The notes under the pieces: generated by a model | What the model saw: only the letters and a program-made list of their open reading frames with translations | What the model was told of the DNA's origin: nothing | Database searches by the model: none | Position numbers and translations under genes: made by a program | In this document: positions 1 through 8,526 of the stretch, in pieces | Layout of the letters: the number at the start of each line of letters is the position of its first letter | Position numbering within the stretch: position 1 is the stretch's first letter | NCBI RefSeq assembly: GCF_003991405.1 | Contig: NZ_RPEN01000140.1 | Coordinates: forward strand, 1 to 42,158 | Reading direction: 5' to 3' | DNA length: 42,158 bases | Origin: Pseudorhodobacter sp. E13 | Lineage (GTDB): Bacteria > Pseudomonadota > Alphaproteobacteria > Rhodobacterales > Rhodobacteraceae

Positions 1-38
1 GCCCTTTCTTTTCGGTCCAAATATCCTCGGGTGGGGGT

Positions 39-67
39 CTGGGGGAGGGCAGACAGCCCTCCCCCAG
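39..67. repeat. REP-like GC hairpin downstream of glgC
   Basis: A perfect 12-bp inverted repeat (left arm 39-50, loop AGACA, right arm 56-67) lies just past the glgC stop. No T-run follows on the minus strand, so it is not a textbook terminator, although it could stop or stabilise the glg transcript. The core GGGCAGACAGCCC and the preceding AAATA-CCT-CGGG stretch recur at 33355-33407. This suggests a family of intergenic repeats. No gene is visible in positions 1-83. Confidence 0.6.
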
Positions 68-83
68 CCTTGCCCCAAAACCC

Positions 84-1355
84 TCAGCTCAGCTTCCGCG
101 CCCGCGCGTCCAGCATATCCTGCGTGATCAGCACCACCCCGGCATCGGTGCGGCGGAACCACTTGGCATCCATCTCGGGGTCTTTGCCCACGACCAAGCC
201 TTCGGGAATGATCACCCCGCGGTCAATCACGCAGTTTTTCAACTCCGCCTTGCGGTTCACGATCACATCGGGCAACGCCACGACATATTCCAGACTGGCA
301 TAGCTATGCGTCCGGCATCCCGTGAACAGCAAACTGTTGGACACCGAAGACCCCGACACGATGCAATCCCCTGACACCAGCGATGACACCGCCGAGCCGC
401 GCCGCGCCGCCTCATCATGAATGAATTTCGCGGGCGGCTTGATCTCGGCATAGGTCCAGATCGGCCAGGCGTTATCATAAAGATCCAGCTTCGGCACAAA
501 ATCCGTCAGGTCGATATTGGCCTGCCAGAAGGCATCAATCGTGCCGACATCGCGCCAATAGGGCTCGGTTTCCAAGCCCGACGTCACACAGCTTTCGGAA
601 AACCGGTGCGCCATGGCTTTGCCGTTCTTCACGATGTCAGGGATCAGATCATTGCCGAAATCATGGCTGGAATTGGGGTCCTCGGCATCGCGGATCAGCA
701 GATCGCGCAGGAAATCCCAGTTGAACACATAGATCCCCATCGAGGCCAGCGCCGAAGCCGGGTCCCCCGGCATATGCGGCGGGTTGGCGGGCTTTTCCAG
801 AAAGGCCGTGATGCGCAAATCCTTGTCCACATCCATCACACCAAAGGCAGAGGCCTCGGCCAGCGGCACTGTCAGACAGCCGATGGTCACATCCGCCCCG
901 GTTTCGACATGCTGTTGCAGCATGATCTCGTAGTCCATCTTGTAGATATGATCACCTGCAAGGATCACCACATATTTGACGCCATAGCTGTCAACGATAT
1001 CAATGTTTTGCGTCACGGCATCGGCGGTGCCCAGATACCATTTGTTTTCCGACACGCGCTGCGATGCGGGCAGAATATCCAGATATTCATTCCGCTCGGC
1101 CCGGAAAAACCCCCAGCCGCGCTGCATGTGGCGGATCAGGCTGTGGGCCTTGTATTGCGTGGCAATCGCCATTTTGCGGATACCCGAATTCAGCGCGTTT
1201 GACAGCGCAAAGTCGATGATCCGCGTCTTGCCGCCGAAATAGACCGCAGGCTTGGCCCGCTTGTCGGTCAATTCCTTCAAGCGGCTGCCGCGCCCGCCTG
1301 CCAGAACGAAGGCCATGGCCTGCGATGACAACCTTTGATTGATGCGTGGTTGCAT
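84..1355 (-). CDS. glgC: Glucose-1-phosphate adenylyltransferase (ADP-glucose pyrophosphorylase)
   Basis: Makes ADP-glucose from glucose-1-phosphate and ATP, the committed step of bacterial glycogen synthesis in the cytosol. The 423-aa length is normal for GlgC. The nucleotidyltransferase signature [13 protein letters not shown] is near residues 18-30, followed by [15 protein letters not shown]. Further conserved blocks are [20 protein letters not shown] and [12 protein letters not shown], and a C-terminal left-handed beta-helix region carries the allosteric part. The ATG is preceded by a strong GGGGAGAA ribosome site. It is the last visible gene of glgP-glgB-glgC, 37 bp after glgB. A hairpin follows at 39-67, so whether glgA continues the operon beyond the left edge cannot be seen. 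Identity is secure. Confidence 0.97.
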   Translation of the reverse strand: MQPRINQRLSSQAMAFVLAGGRGSRLKELTDKRAKPAVYFGGKTRIIDFALSNALNSGIRKMAIATQYKAHSLIRHMQRGWGFFRAERNEYLDILPASQRVSENKWYLGTADAVTQNIDIVDSYGVKYVVILAGDHIYKMDYEIMLQQHVETGADVTIGCLTVPLAEASAFGVMDVDKDLRITAFLEKPANPPHMPGDPASALASMGIYVFNWDFLRDLLIRDAEDPNSSHDFGNDLIPDIVKNGKAMAHRFSESCVTSGLETEPYWRDVGTIDAFWQANIDLTDFVPKLDLYDNAWPIWTYAEIKPPAKFIHDEAARRGSAVSSLVSGDCIVSGSSVSNSLLFTGCRTHSYASLEYVVALPDVIVNRKAELKNCVIDRGVIIPEGLVVGKDPEMDAKWFRRTDAGVVLITQDMLDARARKLS

Positions 1356-1392
1356 GGGTTCTCCCCTCCCCTAAAAATGGCCTTGAAAGCCC

Positions 1393-3606
1393 TTATGTCT
1401 TGTCGCCCGATGCGCCGACCTTGGCTTGCTGAAAGAACAAGGTCGCCAGCGGCGGCAAAGTGATCATGGCAGAGTGCGGCTGGTTGTGGCTTGGCACGGC
1501 TTCGGCCTCGACCCCGCCCATGTTGCCCCGGTTCCCCCCGCCATAGATCGCGGCATCGGTGTTCAGCACTTCTGCCCACGGCCCCGGCCCCGGCAAGCCA
1601 AGGCGCAAGCGCCGCTCCACCGGGGTGAAGTTGCAGGCCACGACCACCGGCGCATCGCCCGCCTTGCCCTTGCGCACAAAGGCATAGGTGGAACCATCGG
1701 CATCTTCGGCGGAAATCCAGTCAAAGCCCTCGGGGCGGCTGTCATGCAGATACAGCGCTGGCGTGCGCCGGTAGAGCGCATTCAGATCGCGCACCAGCGC
1801 CTGCACCCCACGATGCGGCGCGCCATGCTCGCCTTCCAGCTCATGCCAATCAAGGCTGCGGGCATGTGCCCATTCGCCGTTCTGGGCAAATTCGCAACCC
1901 ATGAACAACAGTTTCTTGCCCGGATGCCCCCACATGAACCCGTAATAGGCCCGCAGATTGGCGAATTTCTGGTCGCGGTCGCCCGGCATCTTTTCCAGCA
2001 TGGAGCCTTTGCCATGCACCACCTCATCATGGCTGATCGGCAGGATGAAGTTTTCCGACCACGCGTAATGCAGGCCAAAGGTCATCTGGTGGTGGTGGTG
2101 TTTGCGGTAGATCGGGTCGCGCTGCATATAAGACAGCGTGTCATTCATCCAGCCCATGTTCCATTTGAAGCCAAAGCCAAGCCCGCCATGATCCACCGGG
2201 CGCGACACGCCGGGAAAGGCGGTGCTTTCCTCGGCCACGGTCATGATGCCGGGGCAATCACCATAGGCGGTGATATTCATGTTTTGCAGCAGAGCAATCG
2301 CCTCATAATTCTCGCGCCCGCCATCGCGGTTGGGCACCCATTGCCCCGCCTCGCGGCTGTAATCGCGGTAAAGCATCGACGCGACAGCATCGACGCGCAG
2401 CCCGTCAAGGTGGTATTCCTCTAACCAATACAAAGCGTTGGAGATCAGGTAATTGGCCACCTCGGTGCGGCCATAGTTGAAAATCAGGGTGTTCCAATCC
2501 TGATGGAAACCTTCGCGCGGGTCGGCATGTTCATAAAGCGGCGTGCCATCAAAGCGGCCCAGCCCATGCGCATCGGACGGAAAATGCCCCGGCACCCAAT
2601 CCAGCAGCACCCCGATGCCCGCCTGATGCGCCGCCTGCACAAAGGCGCGGAATTCGGGCGGCGTGCCGTGGCGGATGGTGGGGGCAAACAGGCCCACGGG
2701 CTGATAGCCCCAAGACCCATCAAAGGGGTATTCGGAAATCGGCATCAGCTCGATATGGGTAAAGCCCATCTCGGTCACATAAGTGACCAGCTGATCGGCC
2801 AGTTCATCATAGCTGAGCATCCGGTCCCCCGGCGCGCGCTTCCATGAGGCCAGATGCACCTCATAGACCGAAATCGGCGCGTCGACCGTCTGCGCCGTGG
2901 CGCGGGTTTTCATCCATGTGCCATCCTGCCAATCGGCCCCGCGCAGATCGCGCACCACCGAAGCATTGGCAGGCGGGTGTTCGGACCCATAGCCCACCGG
3001 ATCGGATTTCAGCGGCATCACCGCCCCGTCCAGATTGCGGATTTCGTATTTATAGGCGGTGCCTTCGGTCAGGCCGGGGATAAAGATTTCCCACACGCCT
3101 GTCGGCCCGCGGCGGCGCATCGGCGCGCGGCGGCCATCCCAGACGTTGAAATCGCCCACCACCGAAACGCGTTGCGCATTGGGGGCCCAGACGGCGAAAT
3201 GCACACCTTCCACGCCTTCATGCGTGATCAGATGCGCGCCCAGCACATTCCACAGCCGTTTATGCGTGCCCTCGCCCAGCAGATATTCATCCATTTCGCC
3301 CAAGACGGGGCCAAAGCGGAACGGGTCTTCAAAGGTCCATGTGCTGCCATGGCCGCTGGCCTTCAGGTGATAGGCAACGCGGCCCGGCAGATCGGCGGTA
3401 AAGAACCCCGGCACGCCCGATAGCGGCTTTGCGTCAATCTCGGTGTCGGTGACGACAACCAGCGCATCCGCCCCCGGCACGAACACCCGCAACTGCCAGC
3501 CCGCCCCCACCGGATGCAGCCCCAGAACCGAGAACGGATCGCCATGCGTGCCTTCGGCAATGGCGCGGGCGGCGTGGATCGACAGGGCGGCGGTGGTTTG
3601 GGCCAT
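1393..3606 (-). CDS. glgB: 1,4-alpha-glucan branching enzyme
   Basis: GH13 enzyme that introduces alpha-1,6 branches into glycogen by cutting an alpha-1,4 chain and transferring it. At 737 aa it has the full bacterial layout: an N-terminal N1 module (about 15-110), a CBM48 module (about 120-225), the catalytic barrel, and a C-terminal beta domain. The catalytic triad reads as D406 (DGLRVDAV), E459 (TVAEES) and D527 (SHDEVVHGK), almost the same numbers as the E. coli enzyme. The ATG has an AAAGGCG ribosome site. It lies 24 bp after glgP and 37 bp before glgC, so it is in one operon with the phosphorylase and ADP-glucose synthesis. A short His run (HHHH, near residue 503) sits in the barrel. 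Identity is secure. Confidence 0.97.
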   Translation of the reverse strand: MAQTTAALSIHAARAIAEGTHGDPFSVLGLHPVGAGWQLRVFVPGADALVVVTDTEIDAKPLSGVPGFFTADLPGRVAYHLKASGHGSTWTFEDPFRFGPVLGEMDEYLLGEGTHKRLWNVLGAHLITHEGVEGVHFAVWAPNAQRVSVVGDFNVWDGRRAPMRRRGPTGVWEIFIPGLTEGTAYKYEIRNLDGAVMPLKSDPVGYGSEHPPANASVVRDLRGADWQDGTWMKTRATAQTVDAPISVYEVHLASWKRAPGDRMLSYDELADQLVTYVTEMGFTHIELMPISEYPFDGSWGYQPVGLFAPTIRHGTPPEFRAFVQAAHQAGIGVLLDWVPGHFPSDAHGLGRFDGTPLYEHADPREGFHQDWNTLIFNYGRTEVANYLISNALYWLEEYHLDGLRVDAVASMLYRDYSREAGQWVPNRDGGRENYEAIALLQNMNITAYGDCPGIMTVAEESTAFPGVSRPVDHGGLGFGFKWNMGWMNDTLSYMQRDPIYRKHHHHQMTFGLHYAWSENFILPISHDEVVHGKGSMLEKMPGDRDQKFANLRAYYGFMWGHPGKKLLFMGCEFAQNGEWAHARSLDWHELEGEHGAPHRGVQALVRDLNALYRRTPALYLHDSRPEGFDWISAEDADGSTYAFVRKGKAGDAPVVVACNFTPVERRLRLGLPGPGPWAEVLNTDAAIYGGGNRGNMGGVEAEAVPSHNQPHSAMITLPPLATLFFQQAKVGASGDKT

Positions 3607-3630
3607 TCGGTTTCGCCTTTTATGCGTGGG

Positions 3631-6039
3631 TCACAGGGCAGGTTCGACAGACCAGATATCGGCCATATAACCACGAATTGTCCGGTCGGAAGAGAAATAT
3701 CCGGACCGGGCCGTATTCAGCGCCGCCATGCGCAGCCATTTCGCCCGGTCGGCATAGGCGGCATCCACCTTGGCCTGCGCGCCGAGATAGGCATCGAAAT
3801 CCGCCGCGACGAGGAAATAGTCATGGTGCCAGACCCGATGCACCAAGCCGTGATAACGGTCGCGCTGGCTGGGGGAAAACTGGCCTTCGGCAATGGCTTG
3901 CAGCACCGCTTGCAAGTGCGCGCTTGCCTCTATCGCCTCGCGCGCGTGGTCAGGGTTTTCGCGGCGGGTCACCACCTCGGCGGCGGTCAGGCCAAAGAGA
4001 AAGAAGTTTTCCGCCCCGACATGGTCCAGAATTTCCACATTGGCCCCGTCCAGCGTGCCAATGGTCGGCGCGCCATTCATCATGAATTTCATATTGCCGG
4101 TGCCCGAGGCCTCTTTGCCCGCGGTCGAGATTTGTTCCGACAGGTCAGAGGCCGGGATCAGACGTTCCGCCATGGAAACATTGTAGTTCGGCGGATATAG
4201 CACTTTCAGCCGGTCACCAACATCAGGATCAGCATTAACAACGCTGGCCACATCATTGATAAGATGGATGATTTCTTTGGCGACCGCATAGCCGGGTGCG
4301 GCCTTGCCGCCAAAGATCTTCACGCGTGGAACCCAATCGGCCTGCGGGTTGGCCTTGATCGCCTGATAGCGGGCGATGGTTTCCAGAATGTTCAAAAGCT
4401 GGCGCTTGTATTCGTGGATCCGCTTGATCTGCACGTCAAACAGCGCATCGGGGTTCACGGTGACGCCGCAATGCGCCCCGATCCACCCGGTCAATGCTGC
4501 CTTGTTGCTGCGCTTGGCTGCGTCAAAGGCGGCGCGGAAGCCGGCGTCATCGACATGCGGCTCCAGCCCTTTCAGGCGGTCAAGGTCATCTTCCCACCCT
4601 GCGCCGATGGTGTCGGTGATCAACCCAGCCAAGGGACGGTTGGCCATGCGCAGCCAGCGGCGCGGGGTTACGCCATTGGTCTGGTTGATGATGCGGCCCG
4701 GATGCAAGGCGTTCAGTTCGGGGAACAGGTTTTGCTTTACCAGATCGGAATGCAGCGCCGAAACGCCGTTGACCTTATGCGCGGTGATAAAGGCCAACTC
4801 GCCCATCCGCACTTCATGGTGTTTCACGATGCCCACATAATGCGGGCGGTTGGGATGGGCGCGGCGATGCGCGCTGTCGATACGTTCGACAATCTGCATA
4901 TGGCGCGGCAGCACTGTGCCAAAGGTGAAAGTGGCCCATTTTTCAAGGGCTTCTGGCAACAAGGTGTGGTTGGTATAGCCAAGGCAGGCCTGCGCGGTTT
5001 TCAAGGCCGCGTCAAACTCCATCCCATGCTCGTCGACCAACAGGCGGATCAGTTCCGGCCCGGCGATGGCGGGATGGGTGTCATTCATCTGAATTGCGAC
5101 ATGGTTGGGCAGTGCTGCAATATCCAGCCCGGCGGCCAGATGGCGGCGCAGGATGTCTTGCAGCGCGGCAGAGGTCAGGAAAAATTCCTGCTTCAGGCGC
5201 AGTTCCTTACCCTGATAGGTGGTGTCATCTGGGTAAAGCACCCGGCTCAGCGTGCGGGCCAGCGCCTCTGGCTCGGCGGCGGCGGCATAGTCACCACGGT
5301 TGAACCGTTCCAGATCGAACATGGTCGTGGGCTTTGCGCCCCACAGCCGCAGCGTATTGGCCCATTTGCCCTGCCAGCCCACCACCGGCATATCATGCGC
5401 CGAGGCGATGACGGTTTCGCCCGGCACCCAGGTTTCGCCGTCCATATGGCCCTTGAAGGGGATGGTATAGGCCGCCTCGGGGCGGGCAAATTCCCACGGA
5501 TTGGGCTGCGACAGCCAATCTTCGGGCGTTTCCACCTGAAAACCACCCTCAAACCGCTGGCGGAACAGCCCATGTTCATAGCGGATGCCATAGCCATAGG
5601 CAGGGCAGCCCACGGTGGCCATGCTTTCCATGAAACAGGCGGCCAGACGGCCAAGCCCGCCATTGCCAAGCGCCGCATCGGGTTCATCCTCGATCACATC
5701 GCGGTAATCCTGCCCATTGGCCGCCATGACGGCGCGGGCCTCATCATCCAGACCAAGGTTCATCGCGGCATCTTCCAGAACGCGCCCGATCAGGAATTCC
5801 ATGGACAGATAATAGACCCGCTTGCGCCCTTCGGCCCATGTGCGGCGGGTAGAGGCGAACCACGGCCCCACCACCCGGTCACGAATGGCGAAAGACAGCG
5901 CCATGCGCCAATCATAGCGGCTGGCATGGGCGGTATCCTTGCCCAGTGTATAGGTCAGGTGGCGCAACACATCCTGGCCCAATCCTTCGGATTTGAACAT
6001 CAGGTCAGGGGATTGAATGGTATGCTTTGGCGTGTTCAC
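3631..6039 (-). CDS. glgP: Glycogen/starch/alpha-glucan phosphorylase
   Basis: Releases glucose-1-phosphate from alpha-1,4 glucan using phosphate and pyridoxal phosphate (PLP). The 802-aa length matches the GT35 family. The PLP signature EASGTGNMKFMMNG places the cofactor lysine at K651. Other conserved blocks are ALGNGGLGRLAACFM, QMNDTHPAI and IKRIHEYKRQ. The chosen start is GTG, with a GGGACG-like ribosome site about 8 bp upstream. An internal ATG at codon 14 is the alternative. As first gene of glgP-glgB-glgC, its promoter region (6040-6340) controls the operon. That region holds the palindrome TGATAGCGCTAACA and a phased GCGCTA array. Identity is secure; the start is less so. Confidence 0.96.
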   Translation of the reverse strand: MNTPKHTIQSPDLMFKSEGLGQDVLRHLTYTLGKDTAHASRYDWRMALSFAIRDRVVGPWFASTRRTWAEGRKRVYYLSMEFLIGRVLEDAAMNLGLDDEARAVMAANGQDYRDVIEDEPDAALGNGGLGRLAACFMESMATVGCPAYGYGIRYEHGLFRQRFEGGFQVETPEDWLSQPNPWEFARPEAAYTIPFKGHMDGETWVPGETVIASAHDMPVVGWQGKWANTLRLWGAKPTTMFDLERFNRGDYAAAAEPEALARTLSRVLYPDDTTYQGKELRLKQEFFLTSAALQDILRRHLAAGLDIAALPNHVAIQMNDTHPAIAGPELIRLLVDEHGMEFDAALKTAQACLGYTNHTLLPEALEKWATFTFGTVLPRHMQIVERIDSAHRRAHPNRPHYVGIVKHHEVRMGELAFITAHKVNGVSALHSDLVKQNLFPELNALHPGRIINQTNGVTPRRWLRMANRPLAGLITDTIGAGWEDDLDRLKGLEPHVDDAGFRAAFDAAKRSNKAALTGWIGAHCGVTVNPDALFDVQIKRIHEYKRQLLNILETIARYQAIKANPQADWVPRVKIFGGKAAPGYAVAKEIIHLINDVASVVNADPDVGDRLKVLYPPNYNVSMAERLIPASDLSEQISTAGKEASGTGNMKFMMNGAPTIGTLDGANVEILDHVGAENFFLFGLTAAEVVTRRENPDHAREAIEASAHLQAVLQAIAEGQFSPSQRDRYHGLVHRVWHHDYFLVAADFDAYLGAQAKVDAAYADRAKWLRMAALNTARSGYFSSDRTIRGYMADIWSVEPAL

Positions 6040-6174
6040 TGTGTCGTCCCGTCTGAATTATGGCCCCGCAGCTTGGGGCAATGGCTTTTGTGGCCAGAGT
6101 GGCGCGACCGCCCGTTCCCATCAAGCCCGGAACGGTGCCGCACCCCAATCACGTGCCAGTCCTATTGGATACCC

Positions 6175-6230
6175 GCGCTATTTTGACGTCTGCGCTATTT
6201 TACCCTTCGCGCTATATGATAGCGCTAACA
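6175..6230. promoter_or_regulatory. LacI-type operator and phased GCGCTA array upstream of glgP
   Basis: The 14-mer TGATAGCGCTAACA at 6217-6230 has a perfect TAGCGCTA core. It closely matches sites upstream of both gap genes (38910-38923 and 40249-40262). Three further GCGCTA units start at 6175, 6192 and 6209, exactly 17 bp apart, with the first two followed by TTTT. The central-CG palindrome is typical of LacI/GalR-family operators. A CceR-like carbon regulator is a reasonable guess, not shown. Confidence 0.6.
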
Positions 6231-6278
6231 ATAGCAAGGAAAAACGAAATCCGGCATGGTTCCCGGCCGTGATAAACC

Positions 6279-6290
6279 TGATCTAGATCA
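6279..6290. promoter_or_regulatory. FNR/CRP-type box upstream of the Rrf2 regulator
   Basis: TGATCTAGATCA is a perfect 12-bp palindrome. With its flanks (C and T) it fits the FNR consensus TTGAT-N4-ATCAA at 8 of 10 positions. It is centred about 62 bp upstream of the Rrf2 start codon, a plausible activator distance. FnrL- or Dnr-type oxygen/NO regulation of an NsrR-like gene would make biological sense, but this is inferred. Confidence 0.55.
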
Positions 6291-6310
6291 TGTTTTGCAA
6301 GCCCGCGATG

Positions 6311-6324
6311 GGGTAGCGTTACCC
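6311..6324. promoter_or_regulatory. Inverted repeat GGGTA-N4-TACCC before the Rrf2 gene
   Basis: A perfect 5+5 inverted repeat with a 4-bp spacer ends 22 bp upstream of the Rrf2 start codon. The position suits an autoregulatory repressor site overlapping the promoter or transcript start. It does not obviously match the classical AT-rich NsrR site, so the binding protein is unknown. Confidence 0.35.
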
Positions 6325-6346
6325 GATCACAACACAGGCATTTGGC

Positions 6347-6781
6347 ATGAGACTGACGATACGCACAAATCTGGCAATGCGCACCTTGATGTTTTGCGCG
6401 GTGAACGCCGGGCAAACGGTTCGCAAGCAGGATGTCGCAGAGGCATGCAATGCGTCCGAAAATCATCTGGCACAGGTGATCCATAAACTGGCACAAGCCG
6501 ATTACATCACGACCGTCCGGGGCCGCAGTGGCGGGTTGTCCCTGCGCCGCGATGCTGCCGACATTCGGGTGGGTGAGGTTGTGCGCTGTTTTGAATCCAC
6601 CGTGCCCTTTACCGAATGTATGGAAGGCGGCGATGCGGGCTGCCCGCTGGCAGGCTGTTGCCGCCTGAAATGCGCCTTTGCCGATGCGCTGGAGGCGTTT
6701 TATGCCTCTCTCGACAGGTTGACGATTGCCGATATGGTCGCGGATAACACCGATCTGACGCGGTTGCTGCGGGTCGCCTGA
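6347..6781 (+). CDS. nsrR: Rrf2-family Fe-S transcriptional regulator, NsrR-like
   Basis: A 144-aa winged-helix regulator of the Rrf2 family. The N-terminal DNA-binding part (about 1-70) includes the helix around KQDVAEACNASENHLAQV and the wing segment RGRSGGLSL. The cluster-binding cysteines are C91, C99 and C105 (C104 is adjacent), followed by RLK and the AFY-SL-LTIADM pattern. The spacing Cys-x5-Cys-x-Leu-Lys is the NsrR arrangement. NsrR senses nitric oxide through an Fe-S cluster and represses NO-detoxification genes; that function is inferred here. The upstream region has an FNR-type box and an inverted repeat. No NO-related gene is adjacent, so the targets lie elsewhere. IscR or another Rrf2 member is less likely. 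Confidence 0.8.
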   Translation: MRLTIRTNLAMRTLMFCAVNAGQTVRKQDVAEACNASENHLAQVIHKLAQADYITTVRGRSGGLSLRRDAADIRVGEVVRCFESTVPFTECMEGGDAGCPLAGCCRLKCAFADALEAFYASLDRLTIADMVADNTDLTRLLRVA

Positions 6782-6800
6782 GGGGCTTTGCACTGACTAT

Positions 6801-6836
6801 CACAGAGGATTCGGCAAAAATCAGCCGAAATCTGTG
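6801..6836. terminator. Hairpin downstream of the Rrf2 gene
   Basis: Two stacked stems, CACAGA/TCTGTG (outer) and TTCGGC/GCCGAA (inner), with a small asymmetric internal loop, begin 20 bp after the stop codon. No T-run follows on the plus strand, so it could be a weak or Rho-assisted terminator, or part of a small RNA. Confidence 0.4.
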
Positions 6837-7009
6837 GCCTTCCTGCACAACGGGTCAAGGGCCGGATTTTTCCCCCTTGTGATGGCAAGAGGTGGTGACT
6901 AGATCGCCGTAATCTTGCCATATTGTTGCCACGGGATGGCCGCAACTGACCTTTAAAATTTGAGCGATCGGACTGTTGCAAGGCGGTCTTTCGCAATCGG
7001 AACAAACCC

Positions 7010-7141
7010 ATGGCAAACGCGCCCATCACCCCGCAGCAAGGCAGCACCCCTGCCCCAACTCAACAGCAGCAACAAGGTCAGACCCCGGCCAACGGCCAAC
7101 AACAGGGTCAGCCGATCTTCCGCGACTGGGCTTCGATCTAG
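7010..7141 (+). CDS. Small Gln/Pro-rich ORF, 43 aa
   Basis: This ORF is too short for most gene callers. It starts MANAPITPQQGSTP, continues through a Gln-rich stretch (TQQQQQGQ, then NGQQQGQ) and ends QPIFRDWASI before TAG. The composition is low-complexity, with no signal peptide, membrane segment or cysteine. A weak GGAA lies about 8 bp before the ATG. Its frame is distinct from the 7215-7562 gene, and it ends 73 bp before that gene. The ordered tail IFRDWASI after a disordered segment looks like a short linear motif. I do not recognise it. It may be a real small protein or chance; conservation would decide. Confidence 0.4.
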   Translation: MANAPITPQQGSTPAPTQQQQQGQTPANGQQQGQPIFRDWASI

Positions 7142-7214
7142 GCGCTTTTGCGGCAGCCCCCCTTGGCCGCGCCCTATCGGGCGGGCTAATCTGGGGGCAA
7201 AGCAAGGGCTGCCC

Positions 7215-7562
7215 ATGAACGCGTCACATTCCCCTGTCAGTTCCATTCCCAATCTTGGCCCCGCCTCTGAGGCGGCCTTTGCCAAGGCGGGTATCCATTC
7301 GGCCGAAGCACTGCGCGCGCTTGGGCCGGATGCGGCTTACTTGCGGCTGCTGCAATCGGGCGCCGCCCCGCATTTCATTGGCTATTATGTGATTGTGATG
7401 GGGCTGCAAGGGCGGCCCTGGAATGATTGCAAGGGTGCCGAGAAAGCCGCCCTGCGCAAACGCTTTGACGCGCTGAAAGCGCAGGTGCCACGGCAAGGCC
7501 GGACCGAGATTGAGGCGGCGCTGGATTTTCTGGGCGTGGTCGAACGCAAGCGCAAGGCCTAG
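7215..7562 (+). CDS. TfoX/Sxy C-terminal-domain protein (helix-hairpin-helix)
   Basis: A 115-aa protein resembling the isolated C-terminal domain of TfoX/Sxy. Its start reads PNLGPASEAAFAKAGIHSAEALRALG, here in two parts: PNLGPASEAAFAKAG and IHSAEALRALG. This is the helix-hairpin-helix fold also used by DNA-binding and repair proteins. The lysine/arginine-rich end (VVERKRKA) would suit nucleic-acid contact. TfoX regulates competence in gammaproteobacteria; alphaproteobacterial stand-alone versions have no established role. The ATG at 7215 is preceded by AAGGGC. A longer in-frame opening exists upstream but its residues look non-coding. The stop overlaps the olsB stop by 4 bp (CTAG) on the opposite strand. 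Confidence 0.8.
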   Translation: MNASHSPVSSIPNLGPASEAAFAKAGIHSAEALRALGPDAAYLRLLQSGAAPHFIGYYVIVMGLQGRPWNDCKGAEKAALRKRFDALKAQVPRQGRTEIEAALDFLGVVERKRKA

Positions 7563-8323
7563 CCCGACACCGCGCGCAACAAACGGGCACGGGTGGGCGG
7601 AATGGCATCCACCTCGACCCCGGTAAAGACATGCATGGTTTGCAGATCATGGTCATAGACCGCGTGATCGCTGACCCAGCCGCCCATCACCAGATAGCTG
7701 CGCAGCAGGGGCGGAAGACCGGCCTGCGCCTTGGTCGGGTCGCAGACATGGCCCGCAAGGCCGGTTGCAAACTCGAACACCTCGGGGGCCTTGATGCCCG
7801 GCCGCCATTGCTCTGGCGCGATATGCTTGCGGTGCAACAGGCTGAAAGCATCCAGATGCGGCGCGGCCTGATCCCCGACAAAAGAGGTGCAACCAAACAG
7901 CAGGCGCACCCCGGTTGCATCGACCCACGCAGTCAACGCCCCCCAAGCCATGCGCAGGATATCCGGGTCCAGATGGCCGGGATGGATGCAAAAACGCCCG
8001 ATTTCGACCATCGGGCCGGGAAAGCGCGCCAATGCTGCCAGATCATAGAATTGCGCGGAATAGCTGCGCTGCACCGCTGCCCCGTCAGGCACCGCCAGCA
8101 AGCGAAAGCAGCCGACAAGCGTGCCCGAGGCGGCGTCCTCAATCAAAATCTGGGTGCAGTGTTGGTCGAACGGGTCGGCATCCAACACCCCGGCGGGCTT
8201 TCCAAAGCACAGGGCGCGCAGGCTTTGGGCGCGGGCCAGATCATCGGGCGCCGTGCCGGGGCGGGCAAGATAGCGGCCTTTGCGAAAATGCAGCACCGAA
8301 CCATCCTTTGACCTGGGCGACAT
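7559..8323 (-). CDS. olsB: Lyso-ornithine lipid synthase (ornithine-acyl-ACP N-acyltransferase)
   Basis: Transfers a 3-hydroxyacyl chain from acyl-ACP to ornithine, the first step of ornithine-lipid synthesis at the inner membrane. The 254-aa protein has the GNAT-like OlsB pattern: ARAQSLRALCF near the N-terminus, DPFDQHC, then VEIGRFCIHP and LFGCTSFVG. The start at 8323 (MSPRSKDG) was chosen because GAGGTG sits about 7 bp upstream. The longer opening to 8467 lacks family-like sequence. OlsA, the second enzyme, is not adjacent here although olsBA pairs are common. Ornithine lipids are phosphorus-free and often rise under phosphate limitation; no Pho box was recognised. Confidence 0.88.
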   Translation of the reverse strand: MSPRSKDGSVLHFRKGRYLARPGTAPDDLARAQSLRALCFGKPAGVLDADPFDQHCTQILIEDAASGTLVGCFRLLAVPDGAAVQRSYSAQFYDLAALARFPGPMVEIGRFCIHPGHLDPDILRMAWGALTAWVDATGVRLLFGCTSFVGDQAAPHLDAFSLLHRKHIAPEQWRPGIKAPEVFEFATGLAGHVCDPTKAQAGLPPLLRSYLVMGGWVSDHAVYDHDLQTMHVFTGVEVDAIPPTRARLLRAVSG

Positions 8324-8452
8324 GCGGTTCACACCTCTACATATGCGGGGCGGCGCAAGGCGATGCAAGCCAAAGCAGCGCCCGGCCCGCCCCTTCGGCG
8401 CAGGGGCGATGCGAATCATTCCCGCCTCTCTCTTGCTTGATTGCGGAACAAC

Positions 8453-8483
8453 AAAAGGCCGGAGCACATTGCGTGCCCCGGCC
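8453..8483 (-). terminator. Rho-independent terminator of bamE
   Basis: Read on the minus strand, an 11-bp stem with one G-U pair (GGCCGGGGCAC / GTGCTCCGGCC) and loop GCAAT is followed directly by TTTT. It lies 43 bp past the bamE stop and separates bamE from olsB. Confidence 0.75.
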
Positions 8484-8526
8484 CCGATCTGTCAAAACCG
8501 CCCGCCGCCTTGCGGCAAAAGCGGCC

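Larger units (their letters stand above)
6040..6346. other. Divergent control region glgP / Rrf2 regulator
   Basis: This 307-bp gap separates divergent glgP and the Rrf2 gene and contains no convincing gene. From left to right it holds about 110 bp of GC-rich glgP leader, then GCGCTA units at 6175, 6192, 6209 and 6222, the last inside the palindrome 6217-6230. Next come an FNR-type palindrome at 6279-6290 and GGGTA-N4-TACCC at 6311-6324. The first group probably serves glgP and the last two the regulator gene; this assignment is inferred from position. Confidence 0.7.

Noticed and set aside
4264-6186. 640-aa open frame antisense to glgP
   Set aside because: It is a GC-driven shadow of glgP; the product has no recognisable domain and glgP is a complete enzyme. 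Similar long shadows lie opposite argS (18233-20455), purL (30496-32487) and tkt (34515-36161).
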